Part shown: positions 13,311 to 21,891 of the stretch, piece after piece
Numbering within the stretch: the first letter of the stretch is position 1
How the letters are laid out: each line of letters opens with the position of its first letter
From: RGIG8785 sp045655245
GTDB lineage: Bacteria > Bacillota > Clostridia > RGIG8785
Direction of reading: 5' to 3'
Assembly: GCA_045655245.1 (NCBI GenBank)
Contig: JAZOOX010000046.1
Coordinates: 1 to 33,904, forward strand
Length of the DNA stretch: 33,904 bases
The notes under the pieces: model-generated
Databases searched by the model: none
What the model saw: only the letters and a program-made list of their open reading frames with translations
Told to the model about the DNA's origin: nothing
Made by a program: the position numbers and the translations under genes

Positions 13311-16300
13311 GCAGTATGAAGCCATTACCCACCGCAACAGCAATCTGTTGGTTTCTGCTGCGGCAGGTTCGGGCAAGACTGCAGTTTTGGTCGAACGGAT
13401 TATGGGACTCCTTTGCGACGGTGAATCGCCTGTGGATGCGGACCGGCTGTTGGTGGTGACCTTTACCAACGCCGCTGCCGCGGAAATGCGCCAAAAAATC
13501 GAAACCGCATTGCGGAAACGGATTGCCGAGAACCCTGAAAACACCCACCTGCGCCGTCAGCGAATGCTTCTGCAACGGGCGCAGATCTCTACCGTCCACG
13601 CCTTTTGTCAAAACCTGCTCCGTCGCTACTTTTATGCTTGTGATATTGATCCGTCCTTTACGGTCGTGGAAGCCACTGACGGGGAGTTGTTACGCAAATC
13701 GGTGTTGGCGGAGCTGCTGGAAGAGCGGATGGACAAGCCCACTGCGGCGTTGCGCCGTCTTGCCGCCACCGTTTGTACCCGCGGGGATCAGCCCCTTCAC
13801 GATATGGTGCTGACTTTACACCAGTTCTTTTCTTCCCTGCCCTTTTTTGAAAGCCGTTTAGAAACGTTTTCTGCCGAACTGTCTGCCTGTAAGTCCTTTG
13901 AAGAAACGATCTGGGGACAGTATTTGTTTTCGCTGGCAAAAGAACGGCTGAGTGAGGCACAGGTCTGCAACGAACTGGCGTTGTCGGTTGCCCGTGCAAC
14001 CGAGGGGCTGGAGAAGTACCAAGCTCTTTTAATTACGGATGCCGCTGTTCTTGCAGAATTGGATGAACTGGCGGGACGTGGCTGGGACGCATTGTTGAAT
14101 GGATTGGACATGGTGAAATGGACTACCCTGCCCGCCTGCAAAGTGCCGGAGCGAGAGGCTGTTAAAAAGGACCGTGAGCGGATGAAATCGGCGGTCAAGG
14201 CAACGGGAAAAATTCTTGCAAAACCGGTCGCCGAACTGAAAGAAGAACTGTCCGCCATTGCACCCGTTGTGGCTGAGCTTTGCCGCCTGGTCTGCGACCT
14301 GAACGAGCGTTTCCGCACCGCAAAAAAAGAACGGGCGGTTTTGGACTTTGCGGATTTGGAACATTACACCCTTGCCCTTTTGTACGAGCAAGAGGGAGTG
14401 GAATCCCCTGTGGCAGAGGAGGTTCGCAGCCTGTTTGATGCGGTTCTGGTAGACGAGTATCAGGACACCAACGACACCCAGGAGCTGATTTTTAAAGCTG
14501 TTTCCAACGGCAAGAATTTGTTTACCGTGGGGGATGTCAAGCAAAGCATCTATGGGTTTCGCGGCGCCGTACCCCAACTGTTTATGGCGCGGGCGGCCCG
14601 TTACGAAACGGGAGAAGAAGCGGGAAAACGCATTGACCTGAACCGCAACTTCCGCAGTCGCAGTACGGTGCTTAAGGGCATTAACCAAATATTTGAAAGG
14701 CTGATGACCTCAGCCTCTTCCGAACTGGTCTATGACCACCGGGAGGCGTTGGTGTTTGGTCAGACTTCATACGATATTGCCGCAGACAAAAAGTGCCGTC
14801 TTTGCCTTTACGAGACGGTCAGCGGCAGAAAAGCCGACAACCTGCCCTTGGAAGCGGGCTGGATTGCCGACGAAATTTTGCGGATGGTCACTGCGAAACA
14901 GCCCGTTTGCGAAAACGGGGTCAATCGCCCCATCCGTTATGCGGATATCGCCGTGCTCTTTCGCTCGGACAGCGGGACGGGCGCCGCTTTGCTGGACGCA
15001 TTCAAAGCAAAAGGAATCCCCGCCGTTTCGGAGCGGGGGGACTCTTTCTTTGACCGTCCCGAAGTACAAACGATGATCAGTTTGCTGGAGATCATCGATA
15101 ACCCCTTACAGGACATCCCTTTGGTTGCGGTCTTGCGTTCCCCCATTGCGGGATTTGATGAAGACCGACTCCTTCGTTTGCGGGGGACTTACGGAAAAGG
15201 GAGCGTTTATGCCCTCTTAAAGTCTGCCGCCAAAGATGGGGACAAGGCGGCGTACGCCTTTTTAAAACGGCTCTCCGATTGGCGGGAGCGTGCCGCCCAG
15301 GAACCCCTGGGACGGTTTGTGCAGGAGCTGTTGTACGAAACGGATTTGGACCTCTATTACGGGGTTCAGCCCGACGGTGCTTCCCGCTCTGCCCGACTTC
15401 ATGCTCTGACAGAATTGGCAGTCTCCTTTGAAACCAACAACTACCACGGTCTGTCCGCTTTTGTTCGCCGCCTGAACGCCATGGCGGAAAAGAAGCAAAA
15501 CCCTGTTGCAGGGCCGACGCCCGAATCGGATAACGCGGTTCGTTTGCTGACCATCCACAAAAGTAAGGGGTTGGAGTTCCCCGTGGTATTCCTCTGCCGA
15601 GCCGACAGTTCTTTAAAGCATAAGGACATGGCAAAGTGCGTTTACCACAAAACCTACGGCATCGGTGTAGAGGCAATGGACCCCCGTTTGCGGATCCGTT
15701 ACCCCACAGCGGTCAGCGATGTAATTTTGCGGGCGCAACTGTCCGAAAGCGTAAACGAGGAACTGCGGGTTTTGTATGTTGCCCTGACCCGTGCTAAGGA
15801 AGAGCTGATCGTTACCGGTGCCTTCAAAAGCCCCGATAAGTTGGAAGAAAAGCTTTTCCCCACACTTATTACCCATGCTTTTTTGACCGAGAACTTTAAC
15901 TATCTGGACTGGATGCTTGCGGTGCTTGCGGTTGCGCCCAACCGTCCCGAAAAGATTTGGGGTGCTTATGGATGCTGGGAATTGGCACAGATAAAGGCAC
16001 CTGCAACCGGGGTGGTTGTAACAGACGAAGAGGCTCAAAAGGAGCAGGTTTTGCCCCCACCCTCCCAAGAAACGGCGGCAATTCTTTCTTATCGCTACCC
16101 TTATGAAGATGCGGCAAAACGCCCCGTTAAGATGACCGTTACCCAATTGAAACGCGCCGCCGAAGAAGGGGATGGCATCCTCCTGCATCCCCGCCGTGTG
16201 TACGATTTGGAACGTCCTAAGTTTTTGCAGGAGCAAAAACTGTCGGGGGCGGAAGAGGGCGATTTGATGCACCGTTGTTTTGAACATTTAAAACTGGATA

Positions 16301-16710
16301 CGACGGCGGTGGGAGAACAACTTACGAATCTGACCGATGGGGGCTGGCTTTCGGCAGATGAAGCTGCTCAGGTAGACCTTAAAATGCTGGAACAGTTTTT
16401 GTCCAGTACCCTTTTCGGACGGATGCAAAAAGCAGACGCCCTTTGGCGGGAACAAAGCTTTGAAACCCAATTGGAAACTGCCCTGGGAACAATGCTGGTG
16501 CAGGGTATTGTGGACTGTTATTTCGAAGAAGAGGACGGTTTGATAGTGGTCGACTATAAGACCGATCGCGTTAAAACCGCCGATGAACTGGCGGAGCGCT
16601 ATCGTGTGCAGTTGGATTCTTATGCCGAGGCGCTGTCTAAACTGACCCAAAAGCCGGTGAAAGAAAAAATCATTTGGGCAGCACGGTTGGGTGAAGCCAT
16701 AACAGTTTAA
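13294..16710 (+). CDS. addA: ATP-dependent helicase/nuclease subunit A (AddA)
   Basis: The product is 1138 aa. It is the UvrD-like motor and 3' strand nuclease of AddAB. Walker A is AAAGSGKT (22-29), the Walker B helicase motif is VDEYQDT near 386, then GDVKQSIYGFRGA, TIHKSKGLEFPVVF and VLYVALTRAKEE. The C-terminal nuclease has VDYKTDR near 1086-1092. I chose the ATG at 13294 because GAGGAG precedes it and the protein then opens with the standard Q-motif (WTNEQYEAI); the frame is open further upstream but only as overlap with addB. No terminator follows directly; the next gene has its own promoter 10 bp downstream. Confidence 0.96.
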   Translation: MKWTNEQYEAITHRNSNLLVSAAAGSGKTAVLVERIMGLLCDGESPVDADRLLVVTFTNAAAAEMRQKIETALRKRIAENPENTHLRRQRMLLQRAQISTVHAFCQNLLRRYFYACDIDPSFTVVEATDGELLRKSVLAELLEERMDKPTAALRRLAATVCTRGDQPLHDMVLTLHQFFSSLPFFESRLETFSAELSACKSFEETIWGQYLFSLAKERLSEAQVCNELALSVARATEGLEKYQALLITDAAVLAELDELAGRGWDALLNGLDMVKWTTLPACKVPEREAVKKDRERMKSAVKATGKILAKPVAELKEELSAIAPVVAELCRLVCDLNERFRTAKKERAVLDFADLEHYTLALLYEQEGVESPVAEEVRSLFDAVLVDEYQDTNDTQELIFKAVSNGKNLFTVGDVKQSIYGFRGAVPQLFMARAARYETGEEAGKRIDLNRNFRSRSTVLKGINQIFERLMTSASSELVYDHREALVFGQTSYDIAADKKCRLCLYETVSGRKADNLPLEAGWIADEILRMVTAKQPVCENGVNRPIRYADIAVLFRSDSGTGAALLDAFKAKGIPAVSERGDSFFDRPEVQTMISLLEIIDNPLQDIPLVAVLRSPIAGFDEDRLLRLRGTYGKGSVYALLKSAAKDGDKAAYAFLKRLSDWRERAAQEPLGRFVQELLYETDLDLYYGVQPDGASRSARLHALTELAVSFETNNYHGLSAFVRRLNAMAEKKQNPVAGPTPESDNAVRLLTIHKSKGLEFPVVFLCRADSSLKHKDMAKCVYHKTYGIGVEAMDPRLRIRYPTAVSDVILRAQLSESVNEELRVLYVALTRAKEELIVTGAFKSPDKLEEKLFPTLITHAFLTENFNYLDWMLAVLAVAPNRPEKIWGAYGCWELAQIKAPATGVVVTDEEAQKEQVLPPPSQETAAILSYRYPYEDAAKRPVKMTVTQLKRAAEEGDGILLHPRRVYDLERPKFLQEQKLSGAEEGDLMHRCFEHLKLDTTAVGEQLTNLTDGGWLSADEAAQVDLKMLEQFLSSTLFGRMQKADALWREQSFETQLETALGTMLVQGIVDCYFEEEDGLIVVDYKTDRVKTADELAERYRVQLDSYAEALSKLTQKPVKEKIIWAARLGEAITV

Positions 16711-16719
16711 ATTTGTCGG

Positions 16720-16748
16720 TAGACAATCCGCTGAAGATCTGTTATAAT
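16720..16748 (+). promoter_or_regulatory. Promoter of the Pro/Glu-rich membrane protein gene
   Basis: TAGACA (16720-16725), a 17-bp spacer and TATAAT (16743-16748) follow the addA stop codon closely. Confidence 0.72.
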
Positions 16749-16771
16749 GGCTTATTGAAAGGATGAGTGTG

Positions 16772-17269
16772 ATGAAAAAATCGATTATGACCATAAATGT
16801 TTCCGACCGTCCGCCAAGTCATTCCCGTCGGCGGAGAAGACGGCTCCGCCTTTCCCGGAAAGGGAAAAATCGGCTTCTCTTTTTACTGGTGTTGGCTGTT
16901 TTGTTCGGGCTTTCCTGCGGGATTACCACCCTGGTGGCTTCCCGCCCCGAAACGGGATCCGAGCCGGTGGCAGACCTTCCCGAAACCGAGCATATTCCCG
17001 TTGTGGCGCCGAAACCTGTTTCGGATCCCACCTTGCCTACCATCGTGACCGTGAAAGAGGAAGAACCTGAAGAAACCCTGCCCGAAGGCGAGGTTGGCGG
17101 CGAGGACCCGAATTCCGAAGCCCCTGCCGAACCCAACGAAGAAACGATGGGTGAGGAAGGCGTCGGGGAGACTACTCTGCCCAATGAGGGAACAGGAGAA
17201 CCGCCTGTCGAGGCGCCCGTAACCGAAGCTCCTGATGTTGCGGAACCGGTTGTCGAAGAGACCCTTTGA
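16772..17269 (+). CDS. Membrane-anchored Pro/Glu-rich protein of unknown function
   Basis: The product is 165 aa from the ATG at 16772, which has GAAAGG 9 bp upstream; an ATG three codons earlier touches that site. A very basic N-terminus (SRRRRRRLRLSRKGK, about 18-32) precedes one membrane helix (about 33-56). The rest, about 60-165, is an acidic low-complexity stretch rich in Pro, Glu, Thr and Val, predicted to be disordered and outside the cell. No catalytic domain is visible. It may be a spacer-type surface protein; homologues would diverge quickly. It is a single-gene unit with promoter and terminator. Confidence 0.75.
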   Translation: MKKSIMTINVSDRPPSHSRRRRRRLRLSRKGKNRLLFLLVLAVLFGLSCGITTLVASRPETGSEPVADLPETEHIPVVAPKPVSDPTLPTIVTVKEEEPEETLPEGEVGGEDPNSEAPAEPNEETMGEEGVGETTLPNEGTGEPPVEAPVTEAPDVAEPVVEETL

Positions 17270-17298
17270 AAAAAAGCCTGCGAAAGCGGGCTTTTTTC
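17270..17298 (+). terminator. Terminator after the Pro/Glu-rich protein gene
   Basis: GCCTGC and GCGGGC pair around GAAA, with A-rich and TTTTTT flanks, starting directly after the stop codon. Confidence 0.85.
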
Positions 17299-17308
17299 GT
17301 TTTAGGTC

Positions 17309-17337
17309 TTGCACAAAGTGCAAAAAAACGATATAAT
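17309..17337 (+). promoter_or_regulatory. Promoter of the yifB-murI-argS gene run, with a palindrome over the -35 box
   Basis: TTGCAC (17309-17314), a 17-bp spacer and TATAAT (17332-17337) lie before yifB. The -35 box is half of an inverted repeat, TTGCAC-AAA-GTGCAA (17309-17323), so a repressor bound there would block the promoter. The operator role is inferred from position only. Confidence 0.75.
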
Positions 17338-17375
17338 ATAATGTACATTTATATTCAGGCGGAGGTGGAAGGTTG

Positions 17376-18902
17376 ATGCTGGCAACGGTAAATAGTTGTG
17401 CCCTTTTTGGGTTAAAAGGATATCTGGTTACGATCGAAGCGGATTTGAGTAACGGGTTGCCTGCATTTGAGATTGTCGGACTTCCCGATGCCGCGGTTAA
17501 AGAAGCGAAGGAACGGGTAAAATCCGCCATTGTAAACGCGGGTCTGCGTTTTCCTGATCGCCGTATTACTGTGAACCTAAGTCCCGCATCCCTGAAAAAA
17601 GAGGGCGCGGGGTTTGATCTGCCCATTGCCGTTGCGCTGATGGGCGCATCCGAGCAAATCCCCCTGAGCCGAACAGTAACCTATGGGTTTTTGGGCGAGC
17701 TGTCTTTATCCGGTGAATTGCGCCCCGTCCGCGGAGTCTTACCCGCTTGTATGGCATTGAAAAAGGCGGGAATCCAGCGGGTCATTCTGCCTGAAGGAAA
17801 CGCCGCTGAAGCTGCCGTTTGTGGGTTGGAGGTCTATCCCGCCAAAAACCTGCGAGAGTTGGTTGCACATTTTTCTGCTGATGCTCTTTTATCCCGAAAA
17901 TTGCCCTCCCCCGACTTATGGGAAGAGGAACGGGATGGTTTTTTAGACTTTGCTGACGTTCGTGGCCAGCAGGTCGCCCGCCGAGGAATGGAGATTGCCG
18001 CCAGCGGCGGACACAATATTTTGATGATCGGCCCGCCCGGATCGGGCAAGACCATGATCGCCAAACGCCTCCCATCCATTCTGCCGCCCATGACGCGGGA
18101 AGAATCCTTGGAAGTTTCGCAAATTTACAGCGTTGCGGGATTGTTGCCTCAGGGGTACGCCCTGCTGAAGCAACGCCCTTTCCGCAACATTCATCATACC
18201 GTTTCGGCGCCTGCTTTGGCGGGCGGCGGTGCGGGCATTCCCCGTCCCGGCGAGTTGAGTCTTGCCCATAACGGCGTCCTCTTTTTGGACGAACTGCCGG
18301 AGTTCCAGCGGGATGCCCTTGAAGTTTTGCGCCAACCCTTAGAGAATGGCACCGTCTCCCTGTCTCGTGTAGCAGGGCAGGTGCAGTATCCCGCTTCGGT
18401 GATGTTGGTGGCGTCGATGAACCCCTGTCGTTGCGGTTACTACGGTACCGACAAGTGCCATTGCACCCAAAGTCAGGTGGAGCAGTACCTCCATAAAATC
18501 AGCGGACCGCTGTTGGACCGCATTGACATTCACATCGAAGTCGAGGCGGTCGCTTATGAAGAACTGGAGTCCCGCCAAAAGGGCGAGTCTTCCGCTGTGA
18601 TGCGGGAACGGGTCCTTCGTGCACGGCAACGTCAGGCGGAACGGTTTGCAGGAACGGGGATTTTCTGCAATGCACAAATGACCCCCGCTCAGGTGGATGA
18701 ATTCTGTGTCCTGGACGAAGAGGGCAATGCCCTCCTAAAGTCGGTCTTTGACCGCCTGGGTATGAGCGCGCGGGGATACCACCGCATTTTAAAGGTTGCG
18801 CGTACGGTCGCCGATTTGGATGGTGCTGATAAGATCGGTACGGTCCACCTTGCCGAGGCGATCCAGTACCGCAGTTTTGACCGAAAGTATTGGGGGCGTT
18901 AA
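17376..18902 (+). CDS. YifB/ComM-family Mg-chelatase-like AAA+ ATPase
   Basis: The product is 508 aa, the usual length. An N-terminal ChlI-like domain (about 20-170) is followed by the AAA+ core with Walker A GPPGSGKT near 219-226 and LFLDELPEF as Walker B, then the cysteine-containing NPCRCGYYG segment and the C-terminal helical domain. The family includes ComM, a branch-migration helicase that aids integration of foreign DNA in natural transformation; in Clostridia its role is less clear. I chose the ATG at 17376 with GGAGG upstream over a TTG one codon earlier. It begins a packed run of seven genes; the murI start codon follows after a single base. Confidence 0.93.
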   Translation: MLATVNSCALFGLKGYLVTIEADLSNGLPAFEIVGLPDAAVKEAKERVKSAIVNAGLRFPDRRITVNLSPASLKKEGAGFDLPIAVALMGASEQIPLSRTVTYGFLGELSLSGELRPVRGVLPACMALKKAGIQRVILPEGNAAEAAVCGLEVYPAKNLRELVAHFSADALLSRKLPSPDLWEEERDGFLDFADVRGQQVARRGMEIAASGGHNILMIGPPGSGKTMIAKRLPSILPPMTREESLEVSQIYSVAGLLPQGYALLKQRPFRNIHHTVSAPALAGGGAGIPRPGELSLAHNGVLFLDELPEFQRDALEVLRQPLENGTVSLSRVAGQVQYPASVMLVASMNPCRCGYYGTDKCHCTQSQVEQYLHKISGPLLDRIDIHIEVEAVAYEELESRQKGESSAVMRERVLRARQRQAERFAGTGIFCNAQMTPAQVDEFCVLDEEGNALLKSVFDRLGMSARGYHRILKVARTVADLDGADKIGTVHLAEAIQYRSFDRKYWGR

Positions 18903-18903
18903 T

Positions 18904-19719
18904 ATGAACAATCGACCGATTGGTGTTTTTGACTCGGGCCTTGGCGGCCTGACCGTTATGCGGGAATTAAAACGCCTTTTACCCAACGAAGAACTGATTT
19001 ATTTCGGGGACACGGCACGGGTACCTTACGGGTCCCGTTCCCCTGAAACCATAATTAAATACGTAGCGTCGGACATTCGTTTTTTGCGAAACTTTAATGT
19101 CAAACTGATTGTTGCCGCCTGTGGGACCGCCAGTTCTGTGGCGTTGCCCCTGTTAAAGGAATCCAGTGACGTTCCCTTGATCAGTGTGGTCGAGCCTGCC
19201 GCGGCGGCGGCGGTCAGCCGCACCAAAAAGGGCCCCGTCGGGGTTTTGGGTACCCAGGGTACCATTGGTTCGGGCGCGTTTCGCAAAGCCATTTCCGCCA
19301 TTGACCCGCAAATGGGGATTGTGGAAAAGGCGTGTCCAATGTTTGTTCCTTTGGTGGAAAACGGCTACATTAACCCCGAAAACCCCGTAACCCGACTGGT
19401 GGTCAAAGAGTATTTGGAAGAGCTTTGCGCCGCCGAGGTGGAGACGGTGATTATGGGATGTACGCACTATCCGCTGTTGCAGGGGTTTTTAAAAGAGGCT
19501 CTTCCCGAAAACGTTTCGTTAATCAATATGGGGCATGCAACGGCAGAGTACGTAAAAACCTTTTTGGCGGAGACCGATTCCGCACGGGAAGCGGAAACGC
19601 CGCCCCGTTTGCGTTATTTCTGGAGCGAGCAGTCTAAGAACCTGGAAATGTTCCGCTTTGACAGTGAGTTGTTTGACTGCTTAAGCCGGATGCAGGAAAT
19701 CGAAATTGACGGAGTTTGA
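18904..19719 (+). CDS. murI: Glutamate racemase
   Basis: The product is 271 aa. It interconverts L- and D-glutamate for peptidoglycan synthesis in the cytosol. Visible motifs are FDSGLGG (9-15), FGDTARVPYG (34-43), the first catalytic cysteine C73 in AACGTASS, and the second C186 in GCTHYPLL. Length and both cysteines are intact. The ATG at 18904 is one base after the yifB stop, and the longer open frame upstream lies inside yifB. The ribosome binding site is weak (GGGGG), which fits translational coupling to yifB. Confidence 0.96.
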   Translation: MNNRPIGVFDSGLGGLTVMRELKRLLPNEELIYFGDTARVPYGSRSPETIIKYVASDIRFLRNFNVKLIVAACGTASSVALPLLKESSDVPLISVVEPAAAAAVSRTKKGPVGVLGTQGTIGSGAFRKAISAIDPQMGIVEKACPMFVPLVENGYINPENPVTRLVVKEYLEELCAAEVETVIMGCTHYPLLQGFLKEALPENVSLINMGHATAEYVKTFLAETDSAREAETPPRLRYFWSEQSKNLEMFRFDSELFDCLSRMQEIEIDGV

Positions 19720-19720
19720 T

Positions 19721-20149
19721 ATGGAAAAAGAAGTATTCATTACCATTAACACAATTCAGCGATGTGAGGGGCAATCCCCTGACCGCATCAACTTTACTGC
19801 CCCCGCCAAGATGACCAGGACGGAGGACGGGACCTATACCTTCGAGTACGATGAAAGCGATATTTTGGGGCTGGAGGGGGTCACCACCATCCTGACTGTC
19901 AAGGACGGCACTGCCGATCTAAGGCGGCTGGGTCCTGCCCGCATCCATCTGCGGTTTAACCCCCAAAAACGGTTTTTAACCAATTACGAACTGCCTTACG
20001 GCGGAGTGATGATGGGTGTTTCCACTTCTTCGGTGTTAAACCGATTGGAGTCAGACGGAATTTTAATCGTATGCTACAAAATGGATATCCAAAGCCGACC
20101 CTTTTCCAAAAACCGATTGGAATTGCGTGTTTTAAATAAAGGTAACTAA
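19721..20149 (+). CDS. DUF1934 (YwiB-like) protein
   Basis: The product is 142 aa, starting at the ATG one base after the murI stop, with GGAG 6 bp upstream. It is beta-rich throughout and matches the small calycin-like barrel proteins called DUF1934; the stretch LPYGGVMMGVSTSSV near 91-105 and an opening ITINTIQ with a paired 'EG' are typical. Biochemical function is not known. Its place directly before argS matches the ywiB-argS order in Bacillus and many other Firmicutes, which supports the assignment. Confidence 0.82.
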   Translation: MEKEVFITINTIQRCEGQSPDRINFTAPAKMTRTEDGTYTFEYDESDILGLEGVTTILTVKDGTADLRRLGPARIHLRFNPQKRFLTNYELPYGGVMMGVSTSSVLNRLESDGILIVCYKMDIQSRPFSKNRLELRVLNKGN

Positions 20150-20161
20150 GGAGGACATAAA

Positions 20162-21877
20162 ATGCCTAATTTGATGAAAGAAGTAAAGGACAAACTGGAT
20201 TCGATTTTACGCGGCGCCTTTGATGCGGCGGTTGAGGACGGTGTTCTGACTGCAATGGACGAGCTTCCCGCCTATGTGATTGAGGAACCGAAAAACCGTG
20301 ACCACGGTGACTTCTCCACCAATCTGGCAATGCAACTGGCCCGTGCACAGCGCACGGCACCGCAAAAAATTGCTCAGGCGTTGGTGGAGCATATGACCTT
20401 GACTGCGCCGGTTGAAAAGATAGAGGTTGCGGGGGCGGGCTTTATCAACTTTACCCTGACCGAAACCTGGCTGACCGCCGTTTTGCCTATGATCGAAAAA
20501 GAGGGCGCCAACTACGGCCGTGTTTCTGACGGACAGGGCGAAAAGGTGTTGGTAGAGTTCGTCAGTGCCAACCCCACCGGTCCGATGCATATGGGCAACG
20601 CCCGTGGCGGTGCTTTGGGTGACTGTCTTGCCGAGGTGCTGGATTGGGCAGGTTATGACGTTGCTCGTGAGTTTTATGTCAACGATGCGGGCAACCAGAT
20701 TGAGAAATTTGCCAATTCCCTGGAAGCTCGTTATATGCAACTGGTTTTGGGGGATGAGGAAGCTTGGCCCTTTCCCGAGGACGGTTACCACGGGGACGAT
20801 ATCCGCGAACGTGCTCAGGCGTTTTTAGACCGTGAGGGGGACCGTTTTCGTGACGCTGACCCCAAAGAACGCCGTGACGCACTGGTAGCGTTCGGCTTAG
20901 AAAAGAATATTGCCGCTTTGCACGACGGGATGGATTTGTATCGCATCCATTATGACGAATGGTTCCGGGAAAGCGCCCTTTATGCCTCGAATGAGGTGGA
21001 AGAGACCTTAAACCTGCTGAAGAACAGCGGATATACTTATGAAAAAGAAGGCGCACTTTGGTTTAAGTCTTCCGAGTTTGTTCCTGCCCAGGGCGACGAA
21101 GAAGCCAAGGATGATGTACTGGTACGTGCCAACGGTATTCCTACCTATTTTGCGGCGGACATCGCTTATCATCGCAATAAGCTGGAAAAACGCGGATTTG
21201 ACCGTGCGATTGACATTTGGGGTGCGGACCATCACGGACACATTGCCCGTATGAAGGGGGCATTGTCCGCATTGGGGATCAACCCCGACCGTTTCCAGGT
21301 TGTTATTATGCAGCTGGTCCGCTTGCTTCGTAACGGCGAAGTAGCAAGAATGTCCAAGCGTGCGGGCAAGACCATCAGTCTGACCGACCTGCTGGAAGAA
21401 ACGGGCGTGGATGCGGCACGTTTCTTGTTTAATATGCGCGCGGCAGGAAGCCATTTGGATTTTGACCTGGATTTGGCGGTTGCCCAGTCCAACGAAAATC
21501 CTGTTTATTATGTTCAGTATGCTCATGCACGTATCTGCAGTATCCTCCGTCTGGCGGAAGAAGAGGGAATTGTAAGAAAGAGCGCGTCCGAACTGAATTT
21601 GAACCTGTTGATTGCTCCCGAAGAAAAGGCGTTGCTGAATGTTTTGGCACAGTTGCCCGATGAAGTAAGCATTGCCGCAAAGACTTGCGAGCCGTCTAAG
21701 ATGACCCATTATGTTATGGATCTGGCAGCTGCATTCCACACCTTCTATGGCGCTTGCCGTGTTCGGTGTGAAGATGCCGAACTGCAACTGGCTCGTCTGG
21801 CCCTTTGCGCCGCTGCACGGGATGTTATTAAGAACGTATTGACCATGCTTGGTGTTACTGCTCCTGAAAGAATGTAA
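20162..21877 (+). CDS. argS: Arginyl-tRNA synthetase
   Basis: The product is 571 aa, full length for this class I enzyme, which charges tRNA-Arg with arginine. The N-terminal additional domain (about 1-120) precedes the HIGH-type motif in NPTGPMHMGNARGG. A KMSKS-type motif appears as ARMSKRAGKTISL, and the C-terminal anticodon-binding DALR domain contains NPVYYVQYAHARI. AAGGAGG lies before the ATG, 12 bp after the DUF1934 stop. No T-box leader is present in front of it, and no room exists for one, so expression follows the upstream promoter. Confidence 0.96.
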   Translation: MPNLMKEVKDKLDSILRGAFDAAVEDGVLTAMDELPAYVIEEPKNRDHGDFSTNLAMQLARAQRTAPQKIAQALVEHMTLTAPVEKIEVAGAGFINFTLTETWLTAVLPMIEKEGANYGRVSDGQGEKVLVEFVSANPTGPMHMGNARGGALGDCLAEVLDWAGYDVAREFYVNDAGNQIEKFANSLEARYMQLVLGDEEAWPFPEDGYHGDDIRERAQAFLDREGDRFRDADPKERRDALVAFGLEKNIAALHDGMDLYRIHYDEWFRESALYASNEVEETLNLLKNSGYTYEKEGALWFKSSEFVPAQGDEEAKDDVLVRANGIPTYFAADIAYHRNKLEKRGFDRAIDIWGADHHGHIARMKGALSALGINPDRFQVVIMQLVRLLRNGEVARMSKRAGKTISLTDLLEETGVDAARFLFNMRAAGSHLDFDLDLAVAQSNENPVYYVQYAHARICSILRLAEEEGIVRKSASELNLNLLIAPEEKALLNVLAQLPDEVSIAAKTCEPSKMTHYVMDLAAAFHTFYGACRVRCEDAELQLARLALCAAARDVIKNVLTMLGVTAPERM

Positions 21878-21891
21878 GGGGGTATATTATA

